From Thermomicrobiales bacterium (GTDB lineage Bacteria; Chloroflexota; Chloroflexia; Thermomicrobiales; UBA6265): a stretch of DNA of 58,327 bases. Position numbers and translations under genes: made by a program. This document shows, one piece after another, positions 1 to 8,711 of the stretch; position 1 is the stretch's first letter; each line of letters opens with the position of its first letter. The notes below the pieces were generated by a model. The model saw only the letters and a list, made by a program, of their open reading frames with translations, was not told the origin of the DNA and did not search any database. The DNA lies in assembly GCA_030447415.1 (NCBI GenBank), contig JAUJOZ010000015.1, positions 1 to 58,327 of the forward strand. The letters are read 5' to 3'.

Positions 1-2
1 AA

Positions 3-39
3 CAACGTAGGCACGCGGCCGGTCCCCGTGGCTACGTTG
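3..39 (-). terminator. Hairpin terminator after the acetyl-esterase gene
   Basis: CAACGTAG (3-10) pairs with CTACGTTG (32-39). After a G/G mismatch, CACG pairs with CGTG, leaving an 11-base loop. The hairpin lies 13 bases past the stop of the minus-strand esterase gene and is followed by a short T-rich tail at the window edge, as expected for a factor-independent terminator. The tail is cut by the window end. Confidence 0.5.
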
Positions 40-52
40 CACGACGGCGTGC

Positions 53-1018
53 TCAATTCCACCTGGTGCGCAGGAACGTGAGCTTTTCCAATCGGTGGAA
101 GGCCACCGCGCCGTCGTGGCGGTTGTAGCGCCAGACCCGGATCTCCTTAGGACCCCGGTAGTGGTTATAAGCGGCAAAGACGGTCGACGGCGGCGAGATC
201 TCGTCCATCAGCCCGACCGAGAACAGCGCGGGCGCCCCGGCCCGCGCCGCGAAGTTAACGCCGTCGACGTACGCCAGCGTGGTGAAGACTCGCTCGACCT
301 GATCGGGGTGGGCCAAACAGTAGGACGCAATCTGCTGGTACGGTGCGGCGTCCGTGATCTCGATGGCCCGACGGTAGTGGCAGAGGAACGGCACGTCAGC
401 GAGGACCGCGTCAACCTCGGGCACCAGGGCACCGGCCGCGAGCGCAATGCCGCCACCCTGGCTCCCCCCGGTGACCGCGATCCGGCCGTCCACGGCGGGA
501 TGCCTGAGGACCGCCTCCACGGCGCGGACCGCGTCAGTGAAAACGCGCCGGTAGTAGTGGGTTTCGGGGTCCAGCACGCCCCGGGTCAGGAAGCCTGGAA
601 CCTGGCGGGGACCTGCGGGCGCGGGATCGGGCGTGTCGCCCTTGAGCGAGACGCTCCCCTGACCGCGGGTATCCATCACGAGATGGGCGTAGCCGGCCGC
701 GCTCCAGAGCAGCCAATCGGTCGGAAACCCGCGCCCGCCGCCGTAGCCGACGAACTCGACGACGCAGGGCAGAGGCTCGGACCGGTGCCGAGGCAAGAGG
801 AACCAGCCCTTGATCGGATGACCGCCCCACCCGTTGAAGGTGACGTCGAAGGTTTCGACCGAGCGAAGGCCGACATCGACCGGCACGAACACTGGGGAGA
901 GTGGAGCGTCCCGCGCCTCCGCCAGCGTCCGTTGCCAGAAGCCGTCGAAGTCGGACGGCTCCTCCCGCTCTGGTCGGTAGTCGCGAAGCGCGTCGAGTGG
1001 CAAATCGAAGTGCGCCAC
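53..1018 (-). CDS. Acetyl xylan esterase / cephalosporin-C deacetylase family hydrolase
   Basis: This is a 321-residue alpha/beta hydrolase of the AXE1 (CE7) family, whose members remove acetyl groups from xylo-oligosaccharides and cephalosporins. The nucleophile elbow GGSQGGG places the catalytic Ser at 186. Asp272 (GLMDEISPP) and His301 (YNRHDG) complete the triad, and the CE7-typical RGQG motif is at 118-121. The length fits the family (about 320 residues). No signal peptide is visible, so it should act in the cytosol on imported oligosaccharides. It is a single gene with its own hairpin terminator. A TATACT box lies on the same strand at 1181-1186. The family call is firm; the natural substrate is inferred. 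Confidence 0.9.
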   Translation of the reverse strand: MAHFDLPLDALRDYRPEREEPSDFDGFWQRTLAEARDAPLSPVFVPVDVGLRSVETFDVTFNGWGGHPIKGWFLLPRHRSEPLPCVVEFVGYGGGRGFPTDWLLWSAAGYAHLVMDTRGQGSVSLKGDTPDPAPAGPRQVPGFLTRGVLDPETHYYRRVFTDAVRAVEAVLRHPAVDGRIAVTGGSQGGGIALAAGALVPEVDAVLADVPFLCHYRRAIEITDAAPYQQIASYCLAHPDQVERVFTTLAYVDGVNFAARAGAPALFSVGLMDEISPPSTVFAAYNHYRGPKEIRVWRYNRHDGAVAFHRLEKLTFLRTRWN

Positions 1019-1112
1019 CGGCGCGCCCCCTCCTCATACTGTGGCTCGCGCCCGTCCGGAATCTCCTCGGCGTGCTCGGCTCGTCCGCCGAGTCACGTGC
1101 CGCACCTTCGAC

Positions 1113-1140
1113 ATCGGCCATCGGAGATCGGAGATCGGCC
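1113..1140. repeat. Heptanucleotide tandem repeat, four units
   Basis: Four 7-base units stand head to tail: ATCGGCC, ATCGGAG, ATCGGAG, ATCGGCC. They lie in the 5' region of the esterase gene. The rest of 1019-1362 shows no gene; it holds only a TATACT box (minus strand, 1181-1186) that could serve the esterase. Confidence 0.55.
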
Positions 1141-1362
1141 GCTTGATCACTCGCCGGACGGTCCCCAGGAGCGGACGGATAGTATATGGTGCCACCATGG
1201 CCCGTGGGCGCCGTGGTGGCCGCGCGTGTGCCGCCCGACCCTACGCCATAAGCCCCGTCCGGCGGCCGGCGTTTGCCGTCGAGCACATTGGGGGACCGGG
1301 GACAGAGCACGCCGATCGGCGAGCGGCAGCGTGAGCGGGAAGCCCTCCCACGTCGAACCAAG

Positions 1363-2067
1363 TCAGACCGGCTCCGATTCGGGCGGCGGCGCGCCCGAAA
1401 CCATCCCAGGCTCGCCCCGGCGGGGATCCTCCGCGGTGGAGATCGGGTCGGGAACGAAATGCTTCCGGTCGAGCGCCATCTCGACGACCTGGAGCTGGGT
1501 ACGGGCGGGTCCGACCCACTCGGTGTGCTCGCCGACGATGCGGAACCCGACCCGGCGGTAGGCCGCGAGGGCACGCGGGTTGTGGCGGAAGACTTCGAGT
1601 CGCACCTGGTCGAGGCCGTGCGTCTCGAACGCCTCGCGCGCCACGAGCCACGTCGCCTCCGTGCCGTAGCCGCGCCCCCAGCGGTCCTTCTCGCCGATGA
1701 CGATGCGAAACAGCGCGGAGCGGGTGCCCCAACGTCGACCGCTCACGTCGGTCAACGCCGTCGTGCCGATCAGAGCGTCGGTGGCGACCTCATGGATTGC
1801 GTAGGCGAGGCCGCGAGCGGTGAGCGGAAGGATGATGGTGTCGAAGTAGCCTCGGGACTGGACCTCGTTGAGCGGCTCCTGATCATGCCGCACAAGACGA
1901 GCGATCTCCTCGTCGGCGTACCAGCGCTGGAAGGCCGAGCGGTTGGCTGGCACGTGAGTCCGCAGCCGCACTAGCCGCCCCTCGCGGACCAGCGCGCCGA
2001 CCGCCACGTCCGGTTCAGCACCCGGGGACGCTGCGGCGGTCCCCGGGGTGTCCGGGGCGTCGCCCAC
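1363..2067 (-). CDS. GNAT acetyltransferase, RimJ/RimL type
   Basis: The protein is 234 residues from a GTG start at 2067, chosen because GGGAGG sits 7 bases upstream; the reading frame stays open to 2295 but that part looks non-coding. The acetyl-CoA-binding motif A is clear (RWGRGYGTEA), followed by the helix and the AYRRVGFRIVGEH motif B typical of proteins that acetylate N-terminal amino groups or small amines. The opening RLVRLRTHVPANRSAF is also RimJ-like. It is a single gene transcribed away from the small gene at 2234. A TATACT box at 2128-2133 could be its -10. The substrate cannot be told from sequence. Confidence 0.85.
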   Translation of the reverse strand: MGDAPDTPGTAAASPGAEPDVAVGALVREGRLVRLRTHVPANRSAFQRWYADEEIARLVRHDQEPLNEVQSRGYFDTIILPLTARGLAYAIHEVATDALIGTTALTDVSGRRWGTRSALFRIVIGEKDRWGRGYGTEATWLVAREAFETHGLDQVRLEVFRHNPRALAAYRRVGFRIVGEHTEWVGPARTQLQVVEMALDRKHFVPDPISTAEDPRRGEPGMVSGAPPPESEPV

Positions 2068-2127
2068 GATCCAACCTCCCGTCGTGACGTCGACTCCACC
2101 GGTCGGCCCGGCTCGCGTCGGCGGCGG

Positions 2128-2133
2128 AGTATA
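2128..2133 (-). promoter_or_regulatory. Candidate -10 box of the RimJ-type acetyltransferase gene
   Basis: The minus strand reads TATACT about 60 bases before the GTG start at 2067. No good -35 is visible at 16-18 bases, so this is a partial promoter call. Confidence 0.35.
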
Positions 2134-2233
2134 GCACCGGCCCCATCGCGGCTCCCGCTGAGATTGGAACGGCGCCGACGGCGTATGATGCCCGATCGAC
2201 CCAGTCCCCAGATGGCACGTCGGAGGCCCACCG

Positions 2234-2569
2234 GTGAGCACCGCGGAGTTTGCGCCCCTACACGCCAATCGCTTCCATCGGTACGCGGTGACCAACGCGG
2301 CCTACCTCACCAACGCCGACGAGGATCGCTACGTGCGGATCACGCCCGCCGACGATGGGTATTTGGTGGACCATGGCACGCTGCGCGCCGGGGCGGTAAC
2401 AGGCGACTCGGTCAAGGTTCCGGCGGTGGAGCCGGAGCGTTACCGGCGTGAGGAGCTGGCAGCAGCCGTGCAGCGGGTTTGCGCCCTCGCCGCGGCGTGG
2501 TTGGACTTCGGCGAGTGGGAGGTCGAGCAGACACGCCGCCTCTTCCTGGCGACATCGATCCAAGACTGA
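2234..2569 (+). CDS. Conserved-looking protein of unknown function, 111 residues
   Basis: I do not recognise this protein. It starts at GTG 2234 with GGAGG 7 bases upstream and ends just before a strong hairpin. It has no signal peptide and no membrane segment. The first half is polar with many Tyr and Asp (AAYLTNADEDRYVRI). The second half looks helical and ends WLDFGEWEVEQTRRLF. Codon use matches its neighbours, and the Shine-Dalgarno site and terminator support a real gene. It diverges from the acetyltransferase at 2067 across a 166-base promoter region. Confidence 0.65.
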   Translation: MSTAEFAPLHANRFHRYAVTNAAYLTNADEDRYVRITPADDGYLVDHGTLRAGAVTGDSVKVPAVEPERYRREELAAAVQRVCALAAAWLDFGEWEVEQTRRLFLATSIQD

Positions 2570-2604
2570 GGCGAGGGAGGAGCCACGCACATTCGGCGAT
2601 GACA

Positions 2605-2634
2605 AAGGCCGGTCGGGAAATCCCGACCGGCCTT
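2605..2634. terminator. Strong bidirectional hairpin terminator
   Basis: AAGGCCGGTCGGG (2605-2617) pairs perfectly with CCCGACCGGCCTT (2622-2634) around an AAAT loop. The 13-bp stem lies between two genes that converge (ends 2569 and 2669), so it probably ends transcription from both sides. Confidence 0.8.
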
Positions 2635-2668
2635 GTTCAGCTGCCTCGTTTGGCCGCGTGGCTGAGGC

Positions 2669-3100
2669 CTAGTAGCTGCCGTAGCGTGGGGTGGAGGCCC
2701 GGCGCTCCTGGAAGCAGTCGCGGCAGTAGACCGGCTTGTCGGTCCGCGGCTGGAAGGGGACCTCAGTCTCCTTGCCGCAGGAAGAACAGACCGCCGGGTA
2801 CATCTGGCGCGGACCGGCAGAGTAGCCACCGCCACCACTGGAGTACCCACCACCGGACGAGTAACCACCGCCGCCGGAGTACCCGCCGGAGGAGTAGCTC
2901 CCGCCGCCGGAGTAGCCGCCGCCGTTGCCGTAGTCGCTGCCGCCGTACTCGCTCGTGCCCCGCTGCGCCTTGCGCTGCGAGCGGCAGGTCGGGCACCGCT
3001 TCGGCTCGGAGAACCCCCGCTCCTGGTAGAAGGCCTGCTCGCCGGCCGTGTAATTGAACTCCTGACCGCAATCGCGGCAGGTTAGCGTCCGATCGCTCAT
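2669..3100 (-). CDS. Two-zinc-ribbon protein with a Gly/Ser/Tyr low-complexity linker
   Basis: The protein is 143 residues from ATG 3100 (GGCGGA just upstream). Residues 8-42 form a zinc ribbon (CRDCG...CPTCR) of the probable zinc-ribbon type PF13451. Residues 50-95 are a nearly pure Gly/Ser/Tyr stretch built from units such as GGGYSSGG. Residues 103-127 form a second Cys4 motif, CSSC-17 residues-CRDC, matching the 'CxxC-x17-CxxC' domain. The function is unknown; the folds suggest nucleic-acid or protein binding. A promoter with consensus -35 and -10 lies at 3249-3275, so expression may be high. It diverges from sucC. Confidence 0.85.
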   Translation of the reverse strand: MSDRTLTCRDCGQEFNYTAGEQAFYQERGFSEPKRCPTCRSQRKAQRGTSEYGGSDYGNGGGYSGGGSYSSGGYSGGGGYSSGGGYSSGGGGYSAGPRQMYPAVCSSCGKETEVPFQPRTDKPVYCRDCFQERRASTPRYGSY

Positions 3101-3248
3101 TCCGCCTGATTTCTCCTCGTCGTGGCGTACCACGACATCGAACAAGAACCTGATACCTCGAGGACGATTCCGGCGGAACGAGACACGTGGATTCGCTGTT
3201 CGCGGGGTCCGACGAGCGCGCGCGCTGTGGAAGCGTCTCTGCAGCCGC

Positions 3249-3275
3249 ATTATACCACGTCTGCCGAAATGTCAA
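3249..3275 (-). promoter_or_regulatory. Promoter of the zinc-ribbon gene
   Basis: On the minus strand TTGACA (3270-3275) and TATAAT (3249-3254) match the housekeeping consensus exactly, with a short 15-base spacer. Transcription would start near 3242, giving a leader of about 140 bases before the ATG at 3100. Confidence 0.65.
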
Positions 3276-3403
3276 CTGGTTTGGCCAGATCGTTCACGGC
3301 AACCGAGAGGCCGGAAGGCTGTGCTAGGATGCGCCGGTGCGCCGGATGCGGGGGTGGCCGCGGGCCGACCGTCGGCGCCGGGCGGAGCGAGGGACGGGAG
3401 GCG

Positions 3404-4536
3404 ATGAACGTCCACGAGTACCAGGCGGCCGAGGTCCTGGCCCGGTACGGCATCCCGGTGAACCCGGGGCGCATGGCCACGACCCCCGCCGACGCGGAAG
3501 CGATCGCGCGTGAATTGGGTGGTACCGTCGCCGTCAAGGCCCAGGTCCACACCGGCGGCCGCGGCAAGGCCGGCGGCATCAAGCTCGCCCACTCCCCGAC
3601 GAAGCCCGCGCCGCCGCCCAGGCAATCCTCGGCATGGACATCCGAGGCCACACGGTGTCGAAGGTGCTGGTGGCCCGGGGCGCCGACATCGCGCAGGAGT
3701 TCTACCTCGGCGTCGTCCTCGACCGCCCTCGGCGCCAAACCGTCGTGATGGCCAGCGCCGAAGGGGGCGTCGACATCGAGGAGGTCGCCCGCGAGCGCCC
3801 GGAGCAAATCGTCCGCGCCCACGCCGACCCGCTCCTCGGCCTGCGACCGTACCAGGCCCGCCGGCTTGGCTTCGCGCTCGGGATCGCTGCCGACAAGGTC
3901 AACGGCTTCGCTGCCGTCACGCAGGACCTCTACGCCGCCTACATCGCGGAGGACGCGACGCTGGCCGAGATCAACCCACTGGTCCTCACCGGCGACGGGA
4001 CGTGGCTGGCACTCGATAGCAAGATGAGCTTCGACGACAACGCCCTCGGTCGTCACCCGGAGGTCGAGGCCCTGCGCGACCCAGCCGAGGAGGACGCCAC
4101 GGAGCTGGAAGCGCGCCGGGCCGGTATCTCCTTCGTCAAACTCGACGGCACGATCGGCTGCATCGTCAACGGCGCGGGGTTGGCGATGGCAACGATGGAC
4201 GCCGTCAAGCTGCACGGCGGCGAGCCGGCGAACTTCCTCGACGTCGGCGGCGGCGCCAGCGCCGATCAGGTCGCCAAGGCGTTCGGGCTCGTCACCGCCG
4301 ATCCCAATGTCCGCGCCATCCTGATCAACATCTTCGGCGGCATCACCCGCGGCGACATCGTCGCGCAGGGGATCCGCGAGGCGCTCGGCCGGGTCCGGGT
4401 CGAGGCGCCGATCGTCGTCCGGCTCGCCGGCACGAACGCCGAGGAGGGGCGGCGCCTCCTTGCCGACGCGGGCATGACCGCCGTCGACACGATGGACGAG
4501 GCGGCGGCCGTTGTCGCCGCCGCCCGGGTGGCCTGA
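3404..4536 (+). CDS. sucC: Succinyl-CoA synthetase (ADP-forming) beta subunit, with a one-base frameshift
   Basis: SucC forms the ATP-grasp half of the TCA-cycle enzyme that makes succinate and ATP from succinyl-CoA. It opens [19 protein letters not shown] from ATG 3404 with GGGAGG upstream. The [15 protein letters not shown] nucleotide loop, the AEINPLVLT motif and the C-terminal LDVGGGA...[10 protein letters not shown] domain are all present. The frame breaks at about 3594-3599: after KLAHSP one base is missing in a C run, and the true continuation ([17 protein letters not shown]) is in another frame that stays open to the end. With the shift repaired the length is about 377 residues, normal for SucC. 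sucD follows 14 bases later. A sequencing or assembly error is more likely than true loss. Confidence 0.9.
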
Positions 4537-4550
4537 TAGGAGCGGACGGC

Positions 4551-5343
4551 GTGAGCATCCTTGTCGACAAGGGAACCCGGCTGCTGGTCCAGGGGATCAC
4601 CGGCCGGGAAGGCTCCCTTCCACACCACGCAGATGGTGGAGTACGGCACCAGCGTGGTCGGCGGCGTTACCCCCGGCGGCCGTGGCAAGACGGTGGCCGG
4701 CGCGCCGGTCTTCGATACCGTCGCCGACGCCGTGGCGGAGACTGGGGCCAACGCCTCGATCATCTACGTCCCTGCCCGCTTCGCCCCCGACGCGATCTAC
4801 GAGGCGGTCGACGCGGGGATTCCCTTTGTCGTCTGCATCACCGAAGGCATCCCGGTCGGCGACATGGTCCCCGTCTTCGCCTACGTCCGGGCCAAGGGTG
4901 CGCGTCTCCTCGGCCCCAACTGTCCCGGCCTGATCACCCCCGGCGAGGCGAAGGTCGGCATCATGCCCGGCTTCATCCACGCCCCCGGCCCCGTCGGCCT
5001 CGTATCCCGCTCCGGCACCCTCACGTATGAGGTCGTCGACGCCCTCGGGCTGTTCGAGGCCGACCCGGCGACCGAGGCGATCGTCCTCATCGGCGAGATC
5101 GGCGGGAGCGACGAGGAGGACGCGGCGGCGTTCATTCGCGAGCGGGTGACCAAGCCGGTCGTCGGCTTCATCGCCGGCCGCACCGCCCCACCCGGCAAAC
5201 GGATGGGCCACGCCGGCGCCATAATCTCCGGCGGCACCGGCACCGCGGCCGAGAAGGTCGCGGCGCTCGAGGCTGCCGGCGTCCGCGTCGCCGACCGCCC
5301 CTCCGCGGTGCCTAGTCTCGTCCAGGCCGTGATGGCCGGTTGA
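4551..5343 (+). CDS. sucD: Succinyl-CoA synthetase alpha subunit, with a one-base frameshift
   Basis: SucD binds CoA and carries the phospho-histidine of the same enzyme as SucC. It starts at GTG 4551 (AGGAG upstream) with [18 protein letters not shown], the usual SucD opening. At about 4612-4617 one extra base in a CCC run shifts the frame; [17 protein letters not shown] then continues to the end. The CoA-binding Rossmann domain, the [12 protein letters not shown] motif and the active-site loop [14 protein letters not shown] with the phosphorylated His are intact. The length after repair is about 263 residues; typical SucD is about 290, so it is slightly short at the C-terminus. It forms an operon with sucC. 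The shift is of the same homopolymer type as in sucC. Confidence 0.9.
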
Positions 5344-5694
5344 TAGTCCACACGGCGCGGGATCCGGTCAGCCCGTCTCAGGCCGCTACGCCCGTGCCCC
5401 GGCGGAGCCTTACCTCCAACTCGGCCTCCAGCCGCTCGTCACCGACCTCACTGAGCATCTCCGGTTCGACCATTCGGATCGACAACACGGCCGGCGCAGC
5501 CGCAGGACTGTGCGTCGCCGCGCCGTCGTTCTTGGGGTCGCGCGGCTGTTTCCTGGCCGGTCCGGTGAACCGCGCGTCGCGAGCACCATACCGGGGACGA
5601 TCAGGGACCGGAACCCGATCGCCCCCCCGCGTTGAACTCAGAAGGTAAGCCTCCTCAGGGCCACGGTCCCGCCGTGCGCGACGTATGGATCGCA

Positions 5695-5985
5695 CATGAG
5701 GGGCAGGGGCGATAATTGCAAGTCCCTTCGCGACTCGGCCTGCGGCGTGGCGCTGATTCTGGCGTTGGTCATCCCCTTTGTCACTCCGGCGGCCGGGTAG
5801 ACGCCATTCACGACCGTTAACTCTACCGACACGACTGCGGCGGTCCGGTTTGACCCTCCCTCCTTCGCCTTCGGACTTGAGTGGGTGGCCGAAGGTTTCG
5901 AGTGGCCGGCCTACGTCGCCGACCCAGGCGACCGTGGCACGCCCCGGCACGATCTACCGGCCACCGAAGCCGTGCCCCACCGGTC
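5695..5985 (+). pseudogene. Possible remnant of a secreted PQQ-sugar-dehydrogenase-like protein
   Basis: This is a weak call. One frame reads a signal-peptide-like stretch (VALILALVIPFVTPAAG), a stop, then VRFDPPSFAF...VAEGFEWPAYVADPGD. With a frame change it continues ATVARPGTIYR. The pair resembles the first blade of glucose/sorbosone dehydrogenases (pattern: GL-P-Y-A-PGD-RLFVVERPGTI). Stops and shifts rule out an intact gene. The rest of 5344-6243 shows no other gene. Confidence 0.25.
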
Positions 5986-6243
5986 GACCCTCGGCAGCGA
6001 TCCTCCCCGTCGGAACACGCGCTCGACTGTCTGCTTCGACCGCTTTCCGGGGTCGGTGCCGTTCAGCATTTCTTCAGCTTTCCCTCAGGGACGCTTCAGC
6101 CCTCCTCGCGATACTCGCTCTTGAGGGGCCGGCCGCGGCTTCGAGCTGCCGGCTCCGGCTCCTCAGGTGCAGTGCCGCGACCGATGCCGGTCGCCACCGC
6201 CGGATCGTCCGGCTTATCGGAATCGGAGAGGAGAGCACACGAG

Positions 6244-6501
6244 ATGCAGACGTGGGATGCTGAAGCGGATCGCCGCCCAGGCGGCGCCGTCCGCGCCGCG
6301 GTTGTGGCGGTGCTGATAGCGCTCGGTGTGGTGCTGGCCGCGGTGGGCGCCGTCGCCGCAGGGGACGACCCGGCCACCAGCCGTGGCAGCGGCAGAGGGT
6401 TCTTCTGGGCGCAGGACGACACACCAGGGGCCAACGAGGGCGGCCGCGATTGCCCGCACCGAAACGCGAACGAGACTGCCCCGGAGGATCCGATCCTCTG
6501 A
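6244..6501 (+). CDS. Small membrane protein resembling a truncated htrA N-terminus
   Basis: This 85-residue protein starts at ATG 6244 with GGAGAGGAG upstream. Its plan copies the N-terminus of the htrA product encoded 54 bases downstream: M-x-x-W-acidic-...-R-P, one membrane segment (about 17-40), then FFWAQDDTPGANEG against [16 protein letters not shown] in HtrA. It ends with a short polar tail and has no protease domain. It could be an abandoned partial duplication or a small membrane partner of the protease. The two genes are close enough to be co-transcribed. Confidence 0.6.
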   Translation: MQTWDAEADRRPGGAVRAAVVAVLIALGVVLAAVGAVAAGDDPATSRGSGRGFFWAQDDTPGANEGGRDCPHRNANETAPEDPIL

Positions 6502-6554
6502 CCTACCGGACGTTTACTACCGACTGATGAGCTTCGTGCAGGAGGATAACCTCG

Positions 6555-7637
6555 ATGTCACCATGGGAAACTGGGGATGCCCGGCCCACTACCGCTCCTC
6601 TTCGCCCGCTGGTTCTCGCCGCGGTGCTGGCGATCGCGCTCGTCCTCGGCGTCGCCGGCGTGCTGACCGCCGGCGGCGGGTTGGCTTTCGCCCAGGAGAG
6701 TACGCCGTCGGCCGCGCAGGACGAGGGCGACCTGTCAGTGGCCGATGTCGCCGAACTGGCAAATCCCGCGGTCGTGACCATTAGGAGCCGCCAAGAGGGG
6801 GCCTTCGGCCAGAACGGACCGCGGGCCCTCGGCGCCGGCTCCGGCTTCATCATCGACGCCGAGGGCCACGTCGTCACCAACAGTCACGTCGTCGAGGACG
6901 CGGACGAACTCTCGGTCGAGTTCTTCGACGGCACCACCGTCCAGGCGACGCTGGTCGGCCGCGATGAGCTCCAGGACGTCGCCGTGCTTCAGCTCGACCT
7001 TGCCGACTGCCAGGAGGTGCCGGGTATCGTCACCCTTGGCGACTCCGACACGGTCCGCGCTGGCGACCGCATCGTCTCCATCGGGAGCGCGCTCGGGGAG
7101 TTCACCAACACCGTCACCGACGGCACCGTCAACGCGGTCGACCGCTCGTTGGCCGGCCTCCCGAACCTTCTCCAGCACGACGCGGAGATCTGGCCTGGCA
7201 ATTCCGGCGGCCCGATCCTTAACCTCAAGGGCGAGGTCGTGGGCGTCAATGTCGCGGGCGTCGGCAACCGCCGCAGTCAAACAGAGGCCGCGCGGATCGG
7301 CTTCGCGATCGAGATCGACGCCGTGGAAGACGTCGTCGCCGATCTCCTCGACGACGGCGTCGTGGTCCGGCCGTTCCTCGGCATCGCCGGCGGTCCGGTG
7401 GCGGACGGCCAGGAAGTGGTCGAGGTGGTTGAGGGCGGCCCAGCCGATGAGGCCGGAGTCCTCCCCGGCGACGTGATCACGGCCATCAATGGTCAGTCGC
7501 TCGACGGCGAGAATGGGTTACTCGAAGCGCTCTTCGAGTTCAAGCCGGGCGACACCGTCACCTTGACGATCGATCGCGACGGCACCGAGGAGACCATCGA
7601 GGTCGTGCTGGCTGAGCGACCGGCCGAGACGGACTAG
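6555..7637 (+). CDS. HtrA/DegP-like membrane-anchored serine protease with one PDZ domain
   Basis: This 360-residue S1C protease probably degrades damaged envelope proteins. Residues 17-45 form an N-terminal membrane anchor ending near FAQES. The trypsin-like domain (60-265) carries His111 (VTNSHVVED), Asp141 ([10 protein letters not shown]) and Ser217 (PGNSGGPIL). A PDZ domain follows (about 270-350; [21 protein letters not shown]). AGGAGG lies upstream of the ATG. A two-component system follows 190 bases downstream, a pairing common for envelope-stress proteases, although co-regulation here is only inferred. Confidence 0.92.
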   Translation: MSPWETGDARPTTAPLRPLVLAAVLAIALVLGVAGVLTAGGGLAFAQESTPSAAQDEGDLSVADVAELANPAVVTIRSRQEGAFGQNGPRALGAGSGFIIDAEGHVVTNSHVVEDADELSVEFFDGTTVQATLVGRDELQDVAVLQLDLADCQEVPGIVTLGDSDTVRAGDRIVSIGSALGEFTNTVTDGTVNAVDRSLAGLPNLLQHDAEIWPGNSGGPILNLKGEVVGVNVAGVGNRRSQTEAARIGFAIEIDAVEDVVADLLDDGVVVRPFLGIAGGPVADGQEVVEVVEGGPADEAGVLPGDVITAINGQSLDGENGLLEALFEFKPGDTVTLTIDRDGTEETIEVVLAERPAETD

Positions 7638-7646
7638 CCCGACAGG

Positions 7647-7678
7647 ACGGCAGACAGCAGACGGCAGCACGACGGCAG
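7647..7678. repeat. Short heptanucleotide repeat downstream of htrA
   Basis: The units are ACGGCAG, ACAGCAG, ACGGCAG, a 4-base interruption, then ACGGCAG. It starts 10 bases after the htrA stop. The remainder of 7638-7824 holds no gene. Confidence 0.45.
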
Positions 7679-7824
7679 GCCTATGGACTCCCCTGCCCAT
7701 CCCCGAGGACCACTTCCTCTCCCCCCCTCTTCCTTCGGTCGGCGGACGCCCCTGCCTGGGGCGCCCGCCGACCGTTCGTCGGGGTGGTCCCTCATTGAGG
7801 GCGCGCACGGAGGGGGGAGCAGAA

Positions 7825-8709
7825 ATGCCGACGAACCGGAACGCGGACGGCGAGTCTGCTCTGGGACGCGGGGGTGATGAGTGGATGAAGGGACGACCAC
7901 GCGACCCCGTACGCTACGATACGGTCCGAGTGACGGAGCAACGTATGGCGGCCAACGCGTCGGCACGAGCGACGCCCAACCGATCGACCGCGGACGGCGG
8001 GGCGCACGCAAGGATCCTCCTCGTCGAGGACGAGCCGGGTATCGCCGGCTTCGTTCGCCGCGGCCTCCTCTTCGAGGGGTTCGCCGTCGAGGTCGCGACC
8101 GACGGGCGGGCGGCGTTGGCGGCGATCCGGGACGACGCGCCGGACCTGGTCATCCTGGATCTGATGCTGCCCGAGGTCGACGGGCTGGAAGTGGCGCGAC
8201 GCGTCCGCGCGGCGGAGGCAGCAGAGCGGCGGGCAGCGCTGCCAATCCTGATGCTCACGGCCCGGGACGCGGTGCCCGATCGGGTGGCCGGGCTGGAGGT
8301 CGGTGCGGATGACTACCTCGTCAAGCCCTTCGCCTTCGACGAGCTGCTAGTGCGGGTCCGTGCCCTCCTCCGCCGGGCCAGTTCCAGCCGGAGCGCGGCC
8401 CCGGTCGAGATTCTGCGCTTCGCCGACCTCGCGCTCGATCCGGGGAGTCGCACGGTCAACCGGGGGAACCGTGCCGTCCAGCTCACGACCCGGGAGTTCG
8501 ACCTCCTCGCCCTCTTCCTCAGGCACCCCAACCAGGTGCTGACCCGCTCCCTGCTCATGGACCGGGTCTGGGGGGAAGATTTCTACGGCGATTCCAACGT
8601 GCTCGAGGTCTTCGTCGCGAACCTGCGTCGGGCGCTGGAAGCGGCAGGCGAGCCGCGCCTGATCCAGACGGTCCGCGGTGTCGGGTACGTCCTCCGCTTG
8701 CCGAGGTAG
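7825..8709 (+). CDS. OmpR/PhoB-family response regulator
   Basis: A receiver domain ([13 protein letters not shown]...[11 protein letters not shown]...VKPF) is followed by an OmpR winged helix ([15 protein letters not shown]...[14 protein letters not shown]...[11 protein letters not shown]). The phospho-accepting Asp is 112, counted from ATG 7825. That start is chosen for its strong AGGGGGGAG site 5 bases upstream, but it adds a 60-residue tail before the receiver. ATG 7945 (GGAG 6 bases upstream) gives a more usual N-terminus and may be the true start. The histidine kinase gene begins 3 bases after the stop, so the two form one transcription unit. Confidence 0.9.
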   Translation: MPTNRNADGESALGRGGDEWMKGRPRDPVRYDTVRVTEQRMAANASARATPNRSTADGGAHARILLVEDEPGIAGFVRRGLLFEGFAVEVATDGRAALAAIRDDAPDLVILDLMLPEVDGLEVARRVRAAEAAERRAALPILMLTARDAVPDRVAGLEVGADDYLVKPFAFDELLVRVRALLRRASSSRSAAPVEILRFADLALDPGSRTVNRGNRAVQLTTREFDLLALFLRHPNQVLTRSLLMDRVWGEDFYGDSNVLEVFVANLRRALEAAGEPRLIQTVRGVGYVLRLPR

Positions 8710-8711
8710 AG

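Noticed and set aside
95..1561. A 488-codon plus-strand open frame opposite the esterase gene
   Set aside because: It lies antisense to a gene with a full catalytic triad; Arg/Pro/Gly-rich content without domains is the usual shadow in GC-rich DNA.
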